Assembly: GCA_937870855.1 (NCBI GenBank)
Contig: CALMWT010000039.1
Coordinates: 1-64,000, forward strand
Length of the DNA: 64,000 nt
Direction of reading: 5' to 3'
Source of the DNA: an uncultured Taibaiella sp.
GTDB taxonomy: Bacteria; Bacteroidota; Bacteroidia; Chitinophagales; Chitinophagaceae
The position numbers were made by a program, and so were the translations under genes. Positions 55,173 through 63,699 of this stretch are shown piece after piece (the first letter of the stretch is position 1; the number at the start of each line of letters is the position of its first letter). The notes under the pieces were generated by a model. That model ran no database searches and was not told where the DNA came from. It saw only the letters and a list, made by a program, of their open reading frames with translations.

Positions 55173-55900
55173 AGGTCGGTTTTAACATTCGGTAGATAAT
55201 TTGATTTTCCGTTCCAAGTACCGTGTTCCGAAACTGGAAGAAATCTTAATGTAGTAAACTCAAAATGAAAGTCTTTTCGATTTCTTTCTTTCATTGCATC
55301 AAAATGACGTTTAGCTTGTGGCATTTTCGAATGCCCATACACCATATCGCTCATCTCTTTTTGGGATTTCCAAACGGAGAAAGTAGATATTAGATTAGGA
55401 TATCGAATTGATGCTAACGACATAGCAGTTCCCGAATGATCACGAACTAATTTTTCGACTGGTTTTCCCCAACGTAAAAATCTTGGAATTTCTGTGTATT
55501 TCATTCTAGCCAGCGTTACAGCTACAATAGGTTGAAATTCATTTTGAATTACAATCTCTGACTTTGGAATATCATAATGAGAGATTGAACCCCATTGTCT
55601 TATGAATCTCAACTTTAAATACCAGCTTTTTGAAAGTTGATTTCCGAAAGAATCTGTACGTAGAAATTTATTTAGAGCATCTTCATTATTCCATTGAGCA
55701 AATACAACTATTGTTCTGGAAAATAATCTTGTTGGTGCAAATATGGAAGAACCAAGCATCATTGCACTCATTGTTTCTGCATGAATTAGCCCATTGATTT
55801 TCGATGATTTTATTGGAAATAGAACACATTTTAAAGCCGATAAAAACGATACTTTAATTAAATGGTAGGTAAACAAACTTTTGTTTTCGACTTCGGTCAT
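55169..55900 (-). CDS. Spheroidene-monooxygenase-like (CrtA family) protein
   Basis: About 243 residues from the ATG at 55898-55900; the frame opens earlier at 55981 but that leader does not look conserved. The order VVFAQWNNEDALNKFL, then STFSVWKSQKEMSDMVYGHS, then HFEFTTLRFLPVSEHGTW follows the CrtA pattern, including the paired W/Y residues. CrtA uses a heme to oxidise carotenoids in photosynthetic bacteria, but homologues in non-phototrophs have unknown substrates. No carotenoid genes are adjacent. The gene is inverted relative to its plus-strand neighbours and lies within 19-bp repeats, consistent with acquisition. Confidence 0.7.
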   Translation of the reverse strand: MTEVENKSLFTYHLIKVSFLSALKCVLFPIKSSKINGLIHAETMSAMMLGSSIFAPTRLFSRTIVVFAQWNNEDALNKFLRTDSFGNQLSKSWYLKLRFIRQWGSISHYDIPKSEIVIQNEFQPIVAVTLARMKYTEIPRFLRWGKPVEKLVRDHSGTAMSLASIRYPNLISTFSVWKSQKEMSDMVYGHSKMPQAKRHFDAMKERNRKDFHFEFTTLRFLPVSEHGTWNGKSNYLPNVKTDL

Positions 55901-56230
55901 TTTATGACAGGTTCTATATAAATCACACAAACGGTCAGTCTGTAAAAAAACTATCACCAAACTGCTTTCAAACATAGCCAATATTCCGTTTGCTTAATAA
56001 GCATTGAAATAGCTTACATGCCTGTTGTAAACTGTTTAGATAGATAAGAGCGATCATTTTCTAGTTGAAAGATGGTATTTCAGCAAACAATAAAGTTCAT
56101 TTTATTGATGCCTCATAAGAACCTCCGCTTATCTCCCTGTAGTTAGTGTTATCTTTTATGTGGTATGATTTTCAAAACAGAACTTTATATTGACAGGGAT
56201 TTATACTTCCCCGAAAACTTGCACCATATT
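55901..56230. other. 330-base gap before pfkA
   Basis: Contains the right copy of the 19-bp repeat (56159-56177) and AT-rich sequence from the end of the CrtA-like segment. The in-frame upstream extension of pfkA (from 56165) falls inside the repeat and is not supported. No promoter of the exact consensus was recognised. Confidence 0.4.
56159..56177. repeat. 19-bp direct repeat, right copy
   Basis: TGTGGTATGATTTTCAAAA, identical to 54862-54880. Lies in the pfkA upstream region. Confidence 0.85.
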
Positions 56231-57211
56231 ATGAGCAACATCACGAAAATCGGACTACTTACTTCGGGTGGCGACAGCCCCGGAATGAATGCAGCTATAA
56301 GGGCAATTGTTCGTACTGCTATTTATTACGGAATAGAAGTCTATGGAATCCGCCGGGGATATCAGGGAATGATAGAGGGGGATATTTTTAAAATGCAAAC
56401 TACCGATGTTGCTAATATCATTCAGCGGGGAGGTACCATTTTAAAAACTGCACGAAGCAAAGCTTTTATGACCGACGAAGGCATGAATACGGCTTATGAA
56501 CAACTACAAAAACATAGTATTGATGCGCTGGCTTTGATAGGTGGCGATGGAACATTTCGGGGTGCCGTTTCTTTTTTTAAAAAATATGCTATTCCTGCAA
56601 TTGGCTTGCCCGGAACTATAGATAAAGACCTGGCAGGAACGGATTATACAATTGGGTTTGACACGGCTGTAAACACGGCAGTAGAAGCAATAGATAAAAT
56701 TAGAGATACCGCCGAAGCGCACGACCGGTTGTTTATAGTGGAAGTAATGGGCAGGGATGCCGGATACATTGCGCTGAACAGTGGCATAGCTTGCGGCGCT
56801 GAAGATATTTTGATTCCGGAGTTGGTAACCCACACCGAAGAGGTATTGAAACGGATAGACTACGATGAAAAAAGAAAGAAGACAGTTCACATACTTGTAG
56901 TAGCAGAAGGGGATGATTTTGGCGGTGCGGAAGATTTACTCAAATTGGTAAAACAGCGCTTTCCAAAATTAGATACGCGCGCTACCGTGTTAGGACATAT
57001 CCAACGAGGCGGATCGCCCACTTATGCCGACCGAGTACTTGCCAGTCGGCTCGGTCATGCTGCTGTGAATGCCTTGCGGGATGGAAAAACGCAGATGATG
57101 GTGGGTTTAATTAACGGCAAACTTGTTTACACACCTTTTGAAAATGTGGTGAAAGAAAATGCGAAGATGAGTGACGATATGATAGAGATGATAAGGGTGT
57201 TGGCGATATAG
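56231..57211 (+). CDS. pfkA: ATP-dependent 6-phosphofructokinase
   Basis: About 326 residues from the ATG at 56231, matching the usual start (MSNITKIGLLTSGGDSPGMN). The ATP site GGDSPGMNAAIRA, catalytic GTIDKDLAGTDYTIGFDTA, and substrate motifs MGRDAGYIAL and GHIQRGGSPT are present. Phosphorylates fructose-6-phosphate in glycolysis. The gene's upstream region carries a 19-bp repeat shared with the carbonic anhydrase side, and a heptamer array follows the stop by two bases. Confidence 0.95.
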   Translation: MSNITKIGLLTSGGDSPGMNAAIRAIVRTAIYYGIEVYGIRRGYQGMIEGDIFKMQTTDVANIIQRGGTILKTARSKAFMTDEGMNTAYEQLQKHSIDALALIGGDGTFRGAVSFFKKYAIPAIGLPGTIDKDLAGTDYTIGFDTAVNTAVEAIDKIRDTAEAHDRLFIVEVMGRDAGYIALNSGIACGAEDILIPELVTHTEEVLKRIDYDEKRKKTVHILVVAEGDDFGGAEDLLKLVKQRFPKLDTRATVLGHIQRGGSPTYADRVLASRLGHAAVNALRDGKTQMMVGLINGKLVYTPFENVVKENAKMSDDMIEMIRVLAI

Positions 57212-57213
57212 TT

Positions 57214-57290
57214 GAAAATGGAAAATGGAAAAATGAGGAGGGAGGGTTGAGGAGTGAGAGGTGAGAGGTGAAGATTGAGGATTGAAAGGA
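57214..57290 (+). repeat. Heptanucleotide-period array after pfkA
   Basis: Eleven consecutive seven-base units, each starting GA: GAAAATG twice, GAAAAAT, GAGGAGG, GAGGGTT, GAGGAGT, GAGAGGT twice, GAAGATT, GAGGATT, GAAAGGA. The register is perfect although the unit sequence drifts. Lies between pfkA and the terminator of the opposing T9SS gene. Confidence 0.9.
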
Positions 57291-57319
57291 AGGAGAAAGA
57301 AAATATAGAATAGAAAACA

Positions 57320-57347
57320 ACAAAGCCCGTCTTGCGACAGGCTTTGT
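57320..57347 (-). terminator. Terminator between pfkA and the T9SS cargo gene
   Basis: ACAAAGCC / GGCTTTGT with an inner GTC/GAC pair and a TTGC loop; on the minus strand it is followed by TGTTTTCTATTC. Serves the gene at 57373-59214. Confidence 0.75.
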
Positions 57348-57372
57348 AAAAATCCGTTTGGTCACCTTATTT

Positions 57373-59214
57373 CTATTCAATAATTGCCTTGGTGACCCCA
57401 TAAATATCAGGGGCAGCCACTTTAATGATATACATACCTGATCCGGCCAAAGCAGGAGCAATGGTGGTTTGATTTACGCCAGCTTTCGCATTAACGGCTT
57501 CTCTAAACAGCTCCCGTCCTGTAAGATCATACACTGAAACGATAATAACTTCCGCTTTTGCAATTGCATAAGCAAGCGTCAACTTCTGAGCAGATGCTTT
57601 TCCATAAACAACTACTGAAAATTGATTGTTTTCTTTTGCGCTCACTATACTCGATGTTCCGGTCGTAACAATACTATCCACACGCCATTGTGCACAATTT
57701 GACGCACTTTGGCTACATGCGTATTTGAAAGCAACGTATAGTTGTTGAGCAGGAAGGTTTGCACTATAAGATGCCCAGCTATTTGTGGCTCCGGCAAAGT
57801 TGATATTTAGGTTAGTCCACGAAGCAACATTTGGGTTTCCTGTTCCAGTATAATTTGTAGCATAAGAAACTTCAAGATCAGTTCCTGAAAAACCTTTGTA
57901 TGCTTCAAAATTCAATTGCGGATTCGATACTCCCGTTAGGTTTACCATTGGCGATATTAACCAGTCTTCATTGTCATTGTGAGTGGTAGGGTTTCCTACT
58001 GCGCCATTCATCTGCATGTATTTGTCAACACCTGCACCCGCACAACCCCATTGTTGATTTGTTCCAGTCACGTTTTGACGAGACCAGCCTGAAGGCAATA
58101 CTCCCGACCCACACGAAATATCAAACAATTCGTTCAATACAGTAGGTGTTGGAAAGACTGTGGTGAAATCCCAATCGGTAGTATCGTAAATACCAAAAGA
58201 ATTAAATCCCGCAGTATCGAAAGCGGTAGAGTCGAATGTAACGTGATAGGTAGTACCCATAGCCAATACCACACCGCTTACTGTTACAGCAGTGCCTGAA
58301 GCTGCAACATTGGAAGATGAAGCTGCAATAGTCTGGGTGTTTTGTGTGGTTCTGTTTTTTACATAAATATTGCCTGCACCTTTTGAAATATTCCGGTCGA
58401 ATGTGATTGTAAGATTACTTGACGTAGCAACATTGCTACTATTATCAGCAGGAGTTAGTAACACTACATTAGGTTTAACACTTCCGGCTGCCGAACCCGA
58501 CCAGCTGAGCGTATAGTCATCAATACCAGTAGTTGGACGGCTGCCCGCGCCGCTTGTTCCTGTTAGATTTACAATGCGTATCCAAACAGGACCAGGGTTG
58601 TTATTCAACGCATTCCCAAAGTTTGCTGTGATGATTGAATTGCTGAACGTGTTGCTACCTGTAGCTGGTGAAACAGGAATAGTGTTTACGGGTATAAAAG
58701 TGGTGGGATTATTTCCTATACCATAATCTACAACCCAATTGCTAACTCTCGCTATCATTGAATCAAGCCCTTGAAGTTTGAAAGACAATGAAAAATTGCT
58801 AAGGGTAGTAGTATTAGCGATTTGAAGAACAAAGGCAACGCCTGTATCGCTGGGAAAAACACCACTTGTTTGGGCTACCTGGCGAACTCCTAATGGCCGA
58901 TCAGTTGCCGCTTGCTGCGCAGCCGTTGTTCCACTTGCAAAAGTCAGAAAAGCATTTGCTGACGCAAGATTTTTAAACCCACCAGTTGTGCTAGTCCATG
59001 ACGCACTAGCGCCTGTAGCATTTGCAATAAAACCATTGGATGAGTCTATTCCAAGGAAAGTAGAAGACGCTTTAATCCGTACCGACCAACCTATTGGCAA
59101 GCCTCCGCTCAAGTTGTTGAAATTTTGGGTGTAGCTGGTACCAGATAAGCTAAGCTGTGCTTGGGAAATAATCCCCATCAACAGCATCGAAAATAGTAAA
59201 GCAAGTTTTTTCAT
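57373..59214 (-). CDS. T9SS-sorted surface protein with SbsA Ig-like and choice-of-anchor J domains
   Basis: 613 residues. Signal peptide (about 1-19, ending ISQA), an N-terminal lectin-like region (~20-235), an SbsA/Big_5 Ig-like domain around 245-345 (LLTPADNSSNVATSSNLTIT, ITFDRNIS), a choice-of-anchor J region (LNELFDISCGSGVLPSGWSR ... DWLISPMVNLTGVSNPQLNF), and a C-terminal T9SS sorting domain (VVYGKASAQKLTL, VSVYDLTGREL, GMYIIKV). It would be placed on the cell surface. It follows the DUF5689 lipoprotein on the same strand, with a 127-base gap. Confidence 0.88.
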   Translation of the reverse strand: MKKLALLFSMLLMGIISQAQLSLSGTSYTQNFNNLSGGLPIGWSVRIKASSTFLGIDSSNGFIANATGASASWTSTTGGFKNLASANAFLTFASGTTAAQQAATDRPLGVRQVAQTSGVFPSDTGVAFVLQIANTTTLSNFSLSFKLQGLDSMIARVSNWVVDYGIGNNPTTFIPVNTIPVSPATGSNTFSNSIITANFGNALNNNPGPVWIRIVNLTGTSGAGSRPTTGIDDYTLSWSGSAAGSVKPNVVLLTPADNSSNVATSSNLTITFDRNISKGAGNIYVKNRTTQNTQTIAASSSNVAASGTAVTVSGVVLAMGTTYHVTFDSTAFDTAGFNSFGIYDTTDWDFTTVFPTPTVLNELFDISCGSGVLPSGWSRQNVTGTNQQWGCAGAGVDKYMQMNGAVGNPTTHNDNEDWLISPMVNLTGVSNPQLNFEAYKGFSGTDLEVSYATNYTGTGNPNVASWTNLNINFAGATNSWASYSANLPAQQLYVAFKYACSQSASNCAQWRVDSIVTTGTSSIVSAKENNQFSVVVYGKASAQKLTLAYAIAKAEVIIVSVYDLTGRELFREAVNAKAGVNQTTIAPALAGSGMYIIKVAAPDIYGVTKAIIE

Positions 59215-59341
59215 AAAGGATATTTACATTGTTTGACAAATTTGAAATGATTTCTCTTAACTCTCGAATTTTCGGATTAATAAATCATCAATTGTGATGA
59301 GAATCATCAAACGCACGAAGCCTGATAGTCAATTCTAAAAC

Positions 59342-60700
59342 TTAGTCCGCCACTACAATCACATCATCCAATTCGAAAGTTGTGGTTTTTTTAGTGCCTG
59401 ATGCTGGGTCGCTTCCTTCGTACAGAAAAGAGATATACACCGCGCCCGAAAAAGTATTGAGATTAATATTGCCGGAAAATGTCCACGTTGACGCATATCC
59501 ACTTGCCGGACCTTTACTAATTACAGCAGAAAGAGGCATCCAGGTTGCAGTGGTTGGGTCGCCAATTCCAGCATAGTCGTCACTGATAAATACTTTCAAC
59601 GTTGCTCCGTTATCATACCCTGCTAGTGTTTTAAAAATCAATTTAGGATTGATGGTTCCGGAAAGATTAACCAAAGGCGATATCAACCATGATTTTACAG
59701 TGGCCTGTGTAGAACCAAAAGCGGACACTTTCGCAAATTTTGTTCCTCCAAAAGAATCAACGGCATAAAGTTCATTACCTGTTTGCGCGTAGTTTACCCA
59801 GCCTGTTATGTTGGTGGTGTTCCTTGGTAAATTTTCAAAAGTTTGAGCAAGAAGTATATTTCCGGTTACAACTCCACAACGAGGTTTTGTAAACTGAACA
59901 TCACCGGTATCCCGAATCAGCAATTGCGGAGTAGCTCTTGAACTGCTAATAAAGACTGTATAAATTCCAGTAATTCCTCCTCTGCCTTTCGCTACCGGCA
60001 CGTTGGCAAAATTGGAGTAGTTACTTGTGCGCACAACTAATGTATTTCCACTACAATCTTTAATATCTCTGTTCGTGGTGCTGTTGGGTTGTGAGTACGC
60101 CTGGTTGGTATCGGCAAATTCCGCCTCTCTGATATGAATCAGTCTGTTGTAGTAGCGCGCTTGTGCAGCTTTTATAGTTGCAAGATCTACAGTGTCTGCT
60201 TTCACCGTATTACCGATGTTTGCCCTTACAATAAAATCGTTCATGCGCTGCTGCGGAATAAGATTCAGACCATTTTGTTCATTAGGAGAATATCCGAGAA
60301 CAGGAAGACCGCCATCGTACCCCAGCCAAAGACCTTTGCATTTTACATACACTTTACGTCCCACCGGATAATCGTTGTAAAGATTGTTTGCATCAATCAC
60401 CAGCATGATAGCAGACGTATCATCTTGTATTACGAGTTGCTTATAAAAATTACCTGAACGATCGTTTGCAGTTACGATACCGGAAATCACAATATCCTGT
60501 CCGATAAAAGTTGTGTCTCCACCATTCGACGGATTGTATGCACCATTCAATGCTTTCAGTTGGGCAATGTTGTGTGTCACTTTCAGCATCGGGTCGAAGC
60601 TTGTAAGATCGGGCGGTGCATCGTATTCTTTTTTCAAACACGAAGTGATGGAGATGGCACTTAACATCAATATTCCGAGTGCGAGATGTAAAGCTTTCAT
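59342..60700 (-). CDS. DUF5689 lipoprotein with choice-of-anchor J domain
   Basis: 452 residues. Lipoprotein signal ending ISITSC with Cys21 as lipid site. A DUF5689 domain covers ~45-250; its segment GQDIVISGIVTANDRSGNFY and LVIQDDTSAIMLVID read like an OB-fold. The C-terminal ~180 residues (ILLAQTFENLP ... WLISPLVNLSG ... YISFLYEGSDP) are a choice-of-anchor J domain. An outer-membrane-tethered binding protein located directly downstream (32 bases) of a TonB-dependent receptor, so probably its substrate-binding partner, comparable in position to SusD. Confidence 0.82.
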   Translation of the reverse strand: MKALHLALGILMLSAISITSCLKKEYDAPPDLTSFDPMLKVTHNIAQLKALNGAYNPSNGGDTTFIGQDIVISGIVTANDRSGNFYKQLVIQDDTSAIMLVIDANNLYNDYPVGRKVYVKCKGLWLGYDGGLPVLGYSPNEQNGLNLIPQQRMNDFIVRANIGNTVKADTVDLATIKAAQARYYNRLIHIREAEFADTNQAYSQPNSTTNRDIKDCSGNTLVVRTSNYSNFANVPVAKGRGGITGIYTVFISSSRATPQLLIRDTGDVQFTKPRCGVVTGNILLAQTFENLPRNTTNITGWVNYAQTGNELYAVDSFGGTKFAKVSAFGSTQATVKSWLISPLVNLSGTINPKLIFKTLAGYDNGATLKVFISDDYAGIGDPTTATWMPLSAVISKGPASGYASTWTFSGNINLNTFSGAVYISFLYEGSDPASGTKKTTTFELDDVIVVAD

Positions 60701-60732
60701 TACAGTAGTATTTAGTTTCTTGAAAAATTGTT

Positions 60733-63561
60733 TTAGAATTTCAGGCTCACGTTTGCAAAGTAATTTCTGCCGTAACCAATAAAGTATTTGCCTGGAAATT
60801 TGTTGGGGGCAGCATTATCAAAACGCAGTTGTTCAAATCCACCGGTTCTTATGTTTTGATTGTCGAGCAAGTTATTTACACCCAGGCTTAGGTACAGAAA
60901 GGTGTTTTTCGGTAAAAATTTGAATGTGCGGGATAAGAGTAAAGATTTATAAACGAACAGATCAATCGTAAAGAAGTTGGGTAATTTTTCCTGATCCAGA
61001 ATTGTGTGCCACTCTGACGAACCAGGTGTAAGTGCGGACACTGTATTAGCGGTTCTCCTGTCCGGATTTACATCTACATAATTCCTGTCGAAATAATTAA
61101 AGCTTAGTGTGCCAAACCAATATTGCTTTGAACTGTACTTGAACCCTAAAGAATAAGCGGACTGCGGACCAACTGCGAGGTAATAATTCTTTAAGTAGGT
61201 TTCTCGTGCCACTGCTACAATAGAGGTGTCATTGTCGCCATACACACTCACCTTTGGGCGGTTTGTATAAAATGCCTGATTGAGTGCGGCAACTCCCGTT
61301 ACATTTATAGAAGGCGTGACCTTATATTCTATAGCAATCTCCGCACCGGTAAATCGCATGTCTATGTCCTGCATTGCATAGTTCACAAACGTTTGAAAGT
61401 CTTCATGGTAAAAACGCTTGATCTCTGATGCGCCTTTCACATCTGTTGAATACCCTACTATTCGCCCATTTAGTTTTGGCGCGCGCAACAAATACCCACC
61501 TTCTATTGAGTAGGTGTTTTGTTCAATTGGATTATTTACTGCCTGATTTCTTGTTCTTGGAGAAATATAAGTATTGTCCATTGTAGGCGCATCTTGCAAC
61601 GTAGCTGCATTTACAAACAAATAATTGCGTCCGTTTAGCTTATAAGTCACCCCACCCTTCAGGGCATAAGTAAGAAATTTTTGCGTTGGTGAAAACCCTA
61701 AAGAACTTGCCGGATACAAACCATTTCTAAACATTCCTTCTCTGCGAAAACTATTGAACCCACCGGATGCTGAAACAAAAAAGTCAACCTTGTTGTAAGT
61801 AAATACCGCCTGCGCCCACACCCAGCTTTTCATAAAATGACTGTTGTAATGGTAATTGTATTTATCTCCTTCTTTGATGATTCGGTTCGGTGTTTCAAGA
61901 TCGTTCTGGCGAATGGAGGGATTAGCGATGTATTCGCGCTCTGCAAACTGATTATAGTTTATGTAAAAATCGCCACCAAGTAAATCATCCAGTCTTCTGT
62001 AAGACTCTGTGCGTTGGTTCAACAATGTAAAACCTTCATAAAGTGTGACGTGGTCGTTAAGCACATGTTGCACGTAAGTGTTCAAAGTGTATTTCCTAAT
62101 GTCATCAACATCGCTGCCAACCACATACACAGAGCGACGGCCAAAAACATTATTGTTGGCAATTCCATTCACATCATTCACCATTTCATAATTCCCAAAA
62201 TTCACCTGATGCAAACGATCCCAGTTTACCTGAGAAACACTCGGCTCATTTTGCCAACGGCTTCTTACATCTTCTGCTTCCTGTGCTGCAAGTGTCGGAT
62301 TATTTGCATACAGTTCGTTTCTCCAACTTGGTAAATAACGATAGTAATCGGGACGAGGATCTGACCCGTTGTACCAATCTATACTGGAGTTTGCATTTAT
62401 ACCATATTGATAACCGATGCTTGTGTGCCAATTGGTCTTTTTTGTAGGAGCATATTTGTAATTAAGTATGAAAGTTGGCTGATGATAGTCTGCAACTCTT
62501 GCATTTCTTTTCTCTCCATTTTGATAACCCCAATTTGGGTTGTAAAAATTACTTCCGGCTATATTGTAAACCTCCTGTATCGCTGGTGCCACTTTACCTC
62601 TCCTTGTTGGCGCACCAAAAGCCGTGAAATTGATTTCATGTTTTAACCCAAATCTTTTTGTAACTGCTGCGAAATAAGAATACGCGTCATAAAATGTTCC
62701 CTGAATAAATCCTTCCTGTCCCCAGCGCTTGCCGAGCGAAATTGAATACGCCCAATCTCCTTTTAATAAACCACTATTATGAGTTACCATCAGCCGATTT
62801 CGGTATTGCCGATTGGAATTGGAATAAGTAATGCGCGTTTGTTTACGTTGATTGGCAGCAGTGGCATCAAAATAAACAGTTCCGTTTATGCCGCCCATTG
62901 CATACTCCGAAGGTTCCAGTCCGTAAGTAGAACTCCGTCCGCGAAATACATCGTTAAGTCCGCCCCATTGATTCCAGAAAGCATCGCCTGTTTCAATATC
63001 ATTCATCGGAGTTCCGTTTACAAAAATCTGTTGTGCGCTTCGATCATAACCGCGTGGTTGAAAGCGATAAGGTCCAAAAATAAAAGCCGCAGTATTTTGA
63101 AAAGGGTCTCGCGAGGCGGTAAGCAAACCACTTACATTTTGAGAGGAAATGCCATCGTCATCTGCGGCCATATTATTTTCATCGAGCAGCAAAGTGGGGA
63201 TGAGTGCATTTTGCAAAACATTTCCCTGGTCGTTGGCTGTGATGTTGATAAGACCAAGATCAATGACTTTCTTGTTTACCACAATCCGAACTGTATCTGA
63301 AAATGTAGATGTGCCACCAATCACCATTGTGTGCGTACCAAATGGTACATGGCTAAAATTGAAATCGCCATTACCATCAGAGGTTGCCAGCAATCGAAGA
63401 AAAGGAATTGTGACCTGCACATCGTGCGCAGCTTCGTTCAACGCTGTATTTATCAGTTTACCTTTTACAAGAGCAGTACCTTTTTCATCCTGTGCATACA
63501 TGGGTATTGCAAAAACAACCAACCACAACAGCAACATTCGGAACTTAAAATACATAGACAT
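60733..63561 (-). CDS. TonB-dependent outer-membrane receptor with carboxypeptidase-regulatory-like N-terminal domain
   Basis: 942 residues. Signal peptide (about 1-25), a CarboxypepD_reg-like domain (ALVKGKLINTALNEAAHDV, GTHTMVIGG, ~25-110), a plug with PRGYDRSAQQIFVNGTPMNDI, and a large 22-strand-type barrel rich in aromatic strands, ending in FANVSLKF, the usual C-terminal aromatic. It imports a substrate using TonB energy. The two downstream genes encode a lipoprotein and a T9SS protein on the same strand, and a nuclease-like gene diverges from it. An exact consensus promoter precedes it. Confidence 0.92.
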   Translation of the reverse strand: MSMYFKFRMLLLWLVVFAIPMYAQDEKGTALVKGKLINTALNEAAHDVQVTIPFLRLLATSDGNGDFNFSHVPFGTHTMVIGGTSTFSDTVRIVVNKKVIDLGLINITANDQGNVLQNALIPTLLLDENNMAADDDGISSQNVSGLLTASRDPFQNTAAFIFGPYRFQPRGYDRSAQQIFVNGTPMNDIETGDAFWNQWGGLNDVFRGRSSTYGLEPSEYAMGGINGTVYFDATAANQRKQTRITYSNSNRQYRNRLMVTHNSGLLKGDWAYSISLGKRWGQEGFIQGTFYDAYSYFAAVTKRFGLKHEINFTAFGAPTRRGKVAPAIQEVYNIAGSNFYNPNWGYQNGEKRNARVADYHQPTFILNYKYAPTKKTNWHTSIGYQYGINANSSIDWYNGSDPRPDYYRYLPSWRNELYANNPTLAAQEAEDVRSRWQNEPSVSQVNWDRLHQVNFGNYEMVNDVNGIANNNVFGRRSVYVVGSDVDDIRKYTLNTYVQHVLNDHVTLYEGFTLLNQRTESYRRLDDLLGGDFYINYNQFAEREYIANPSIRQNDLETPNRIIKEGDKYNYHYNSHFMKSWVWAQAVFTYNKVDFFVSASGGFNSFRREGMFRNGLYPASSLGFSPTQKFLTYALKGGVTYKLNGRNYLFVNAATLQDAPTMDNTYISPRTRNQAVNNPIEQNTYSIEGGYLLRAPKLNGRIVGYSTDVKGASEIKRFYHEDFQTFVNYAMQDIDMRFTGAEIAIEYKVTPSINVTGVAALNQAFYTNRPKVSVYGDNDTSIVAVARETYLKNYYLAVGPQSAYSLGFKYSSKQYWFGTLSFNYFDRNYVDVNPDRRTANTVSALTPGSSEWHTILDQEKLPNFFTIDLFVYKSLLLSRTFKFLPKNTFLYLSLGVNNLLDNQNIRTGGFEQLRFDNAAPNKFPGKYFIGYGRNYFANVSLKF

Positions 63562-63589
63562 ATAAATATGCTTTTTCAGGGGAAACGCA

Positions 63590-63620
63590 CAAATATAGTA
63601 GCGGCGTCTATCATATCAAA
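63590..63620 (-). promoter_or_regulatory. Consensus promoter of the TonB receptor operon
   Basis: On the minus strand TTTG (63617-63620), 19 bases, then TATATTTG (63590-63597), identical in layout and -7 sequence to the hup promoter. The leader to the receptor start is about 25 bases. Confidence 0.8.
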
Positions 63621-63699
63621 ATGAAGCTAAAGTTAAGTAGTGCCACCCGGATAAGATTTGTCCTATTATTTCTTTCCTTTGCTTTATTAAAAAGATCAG

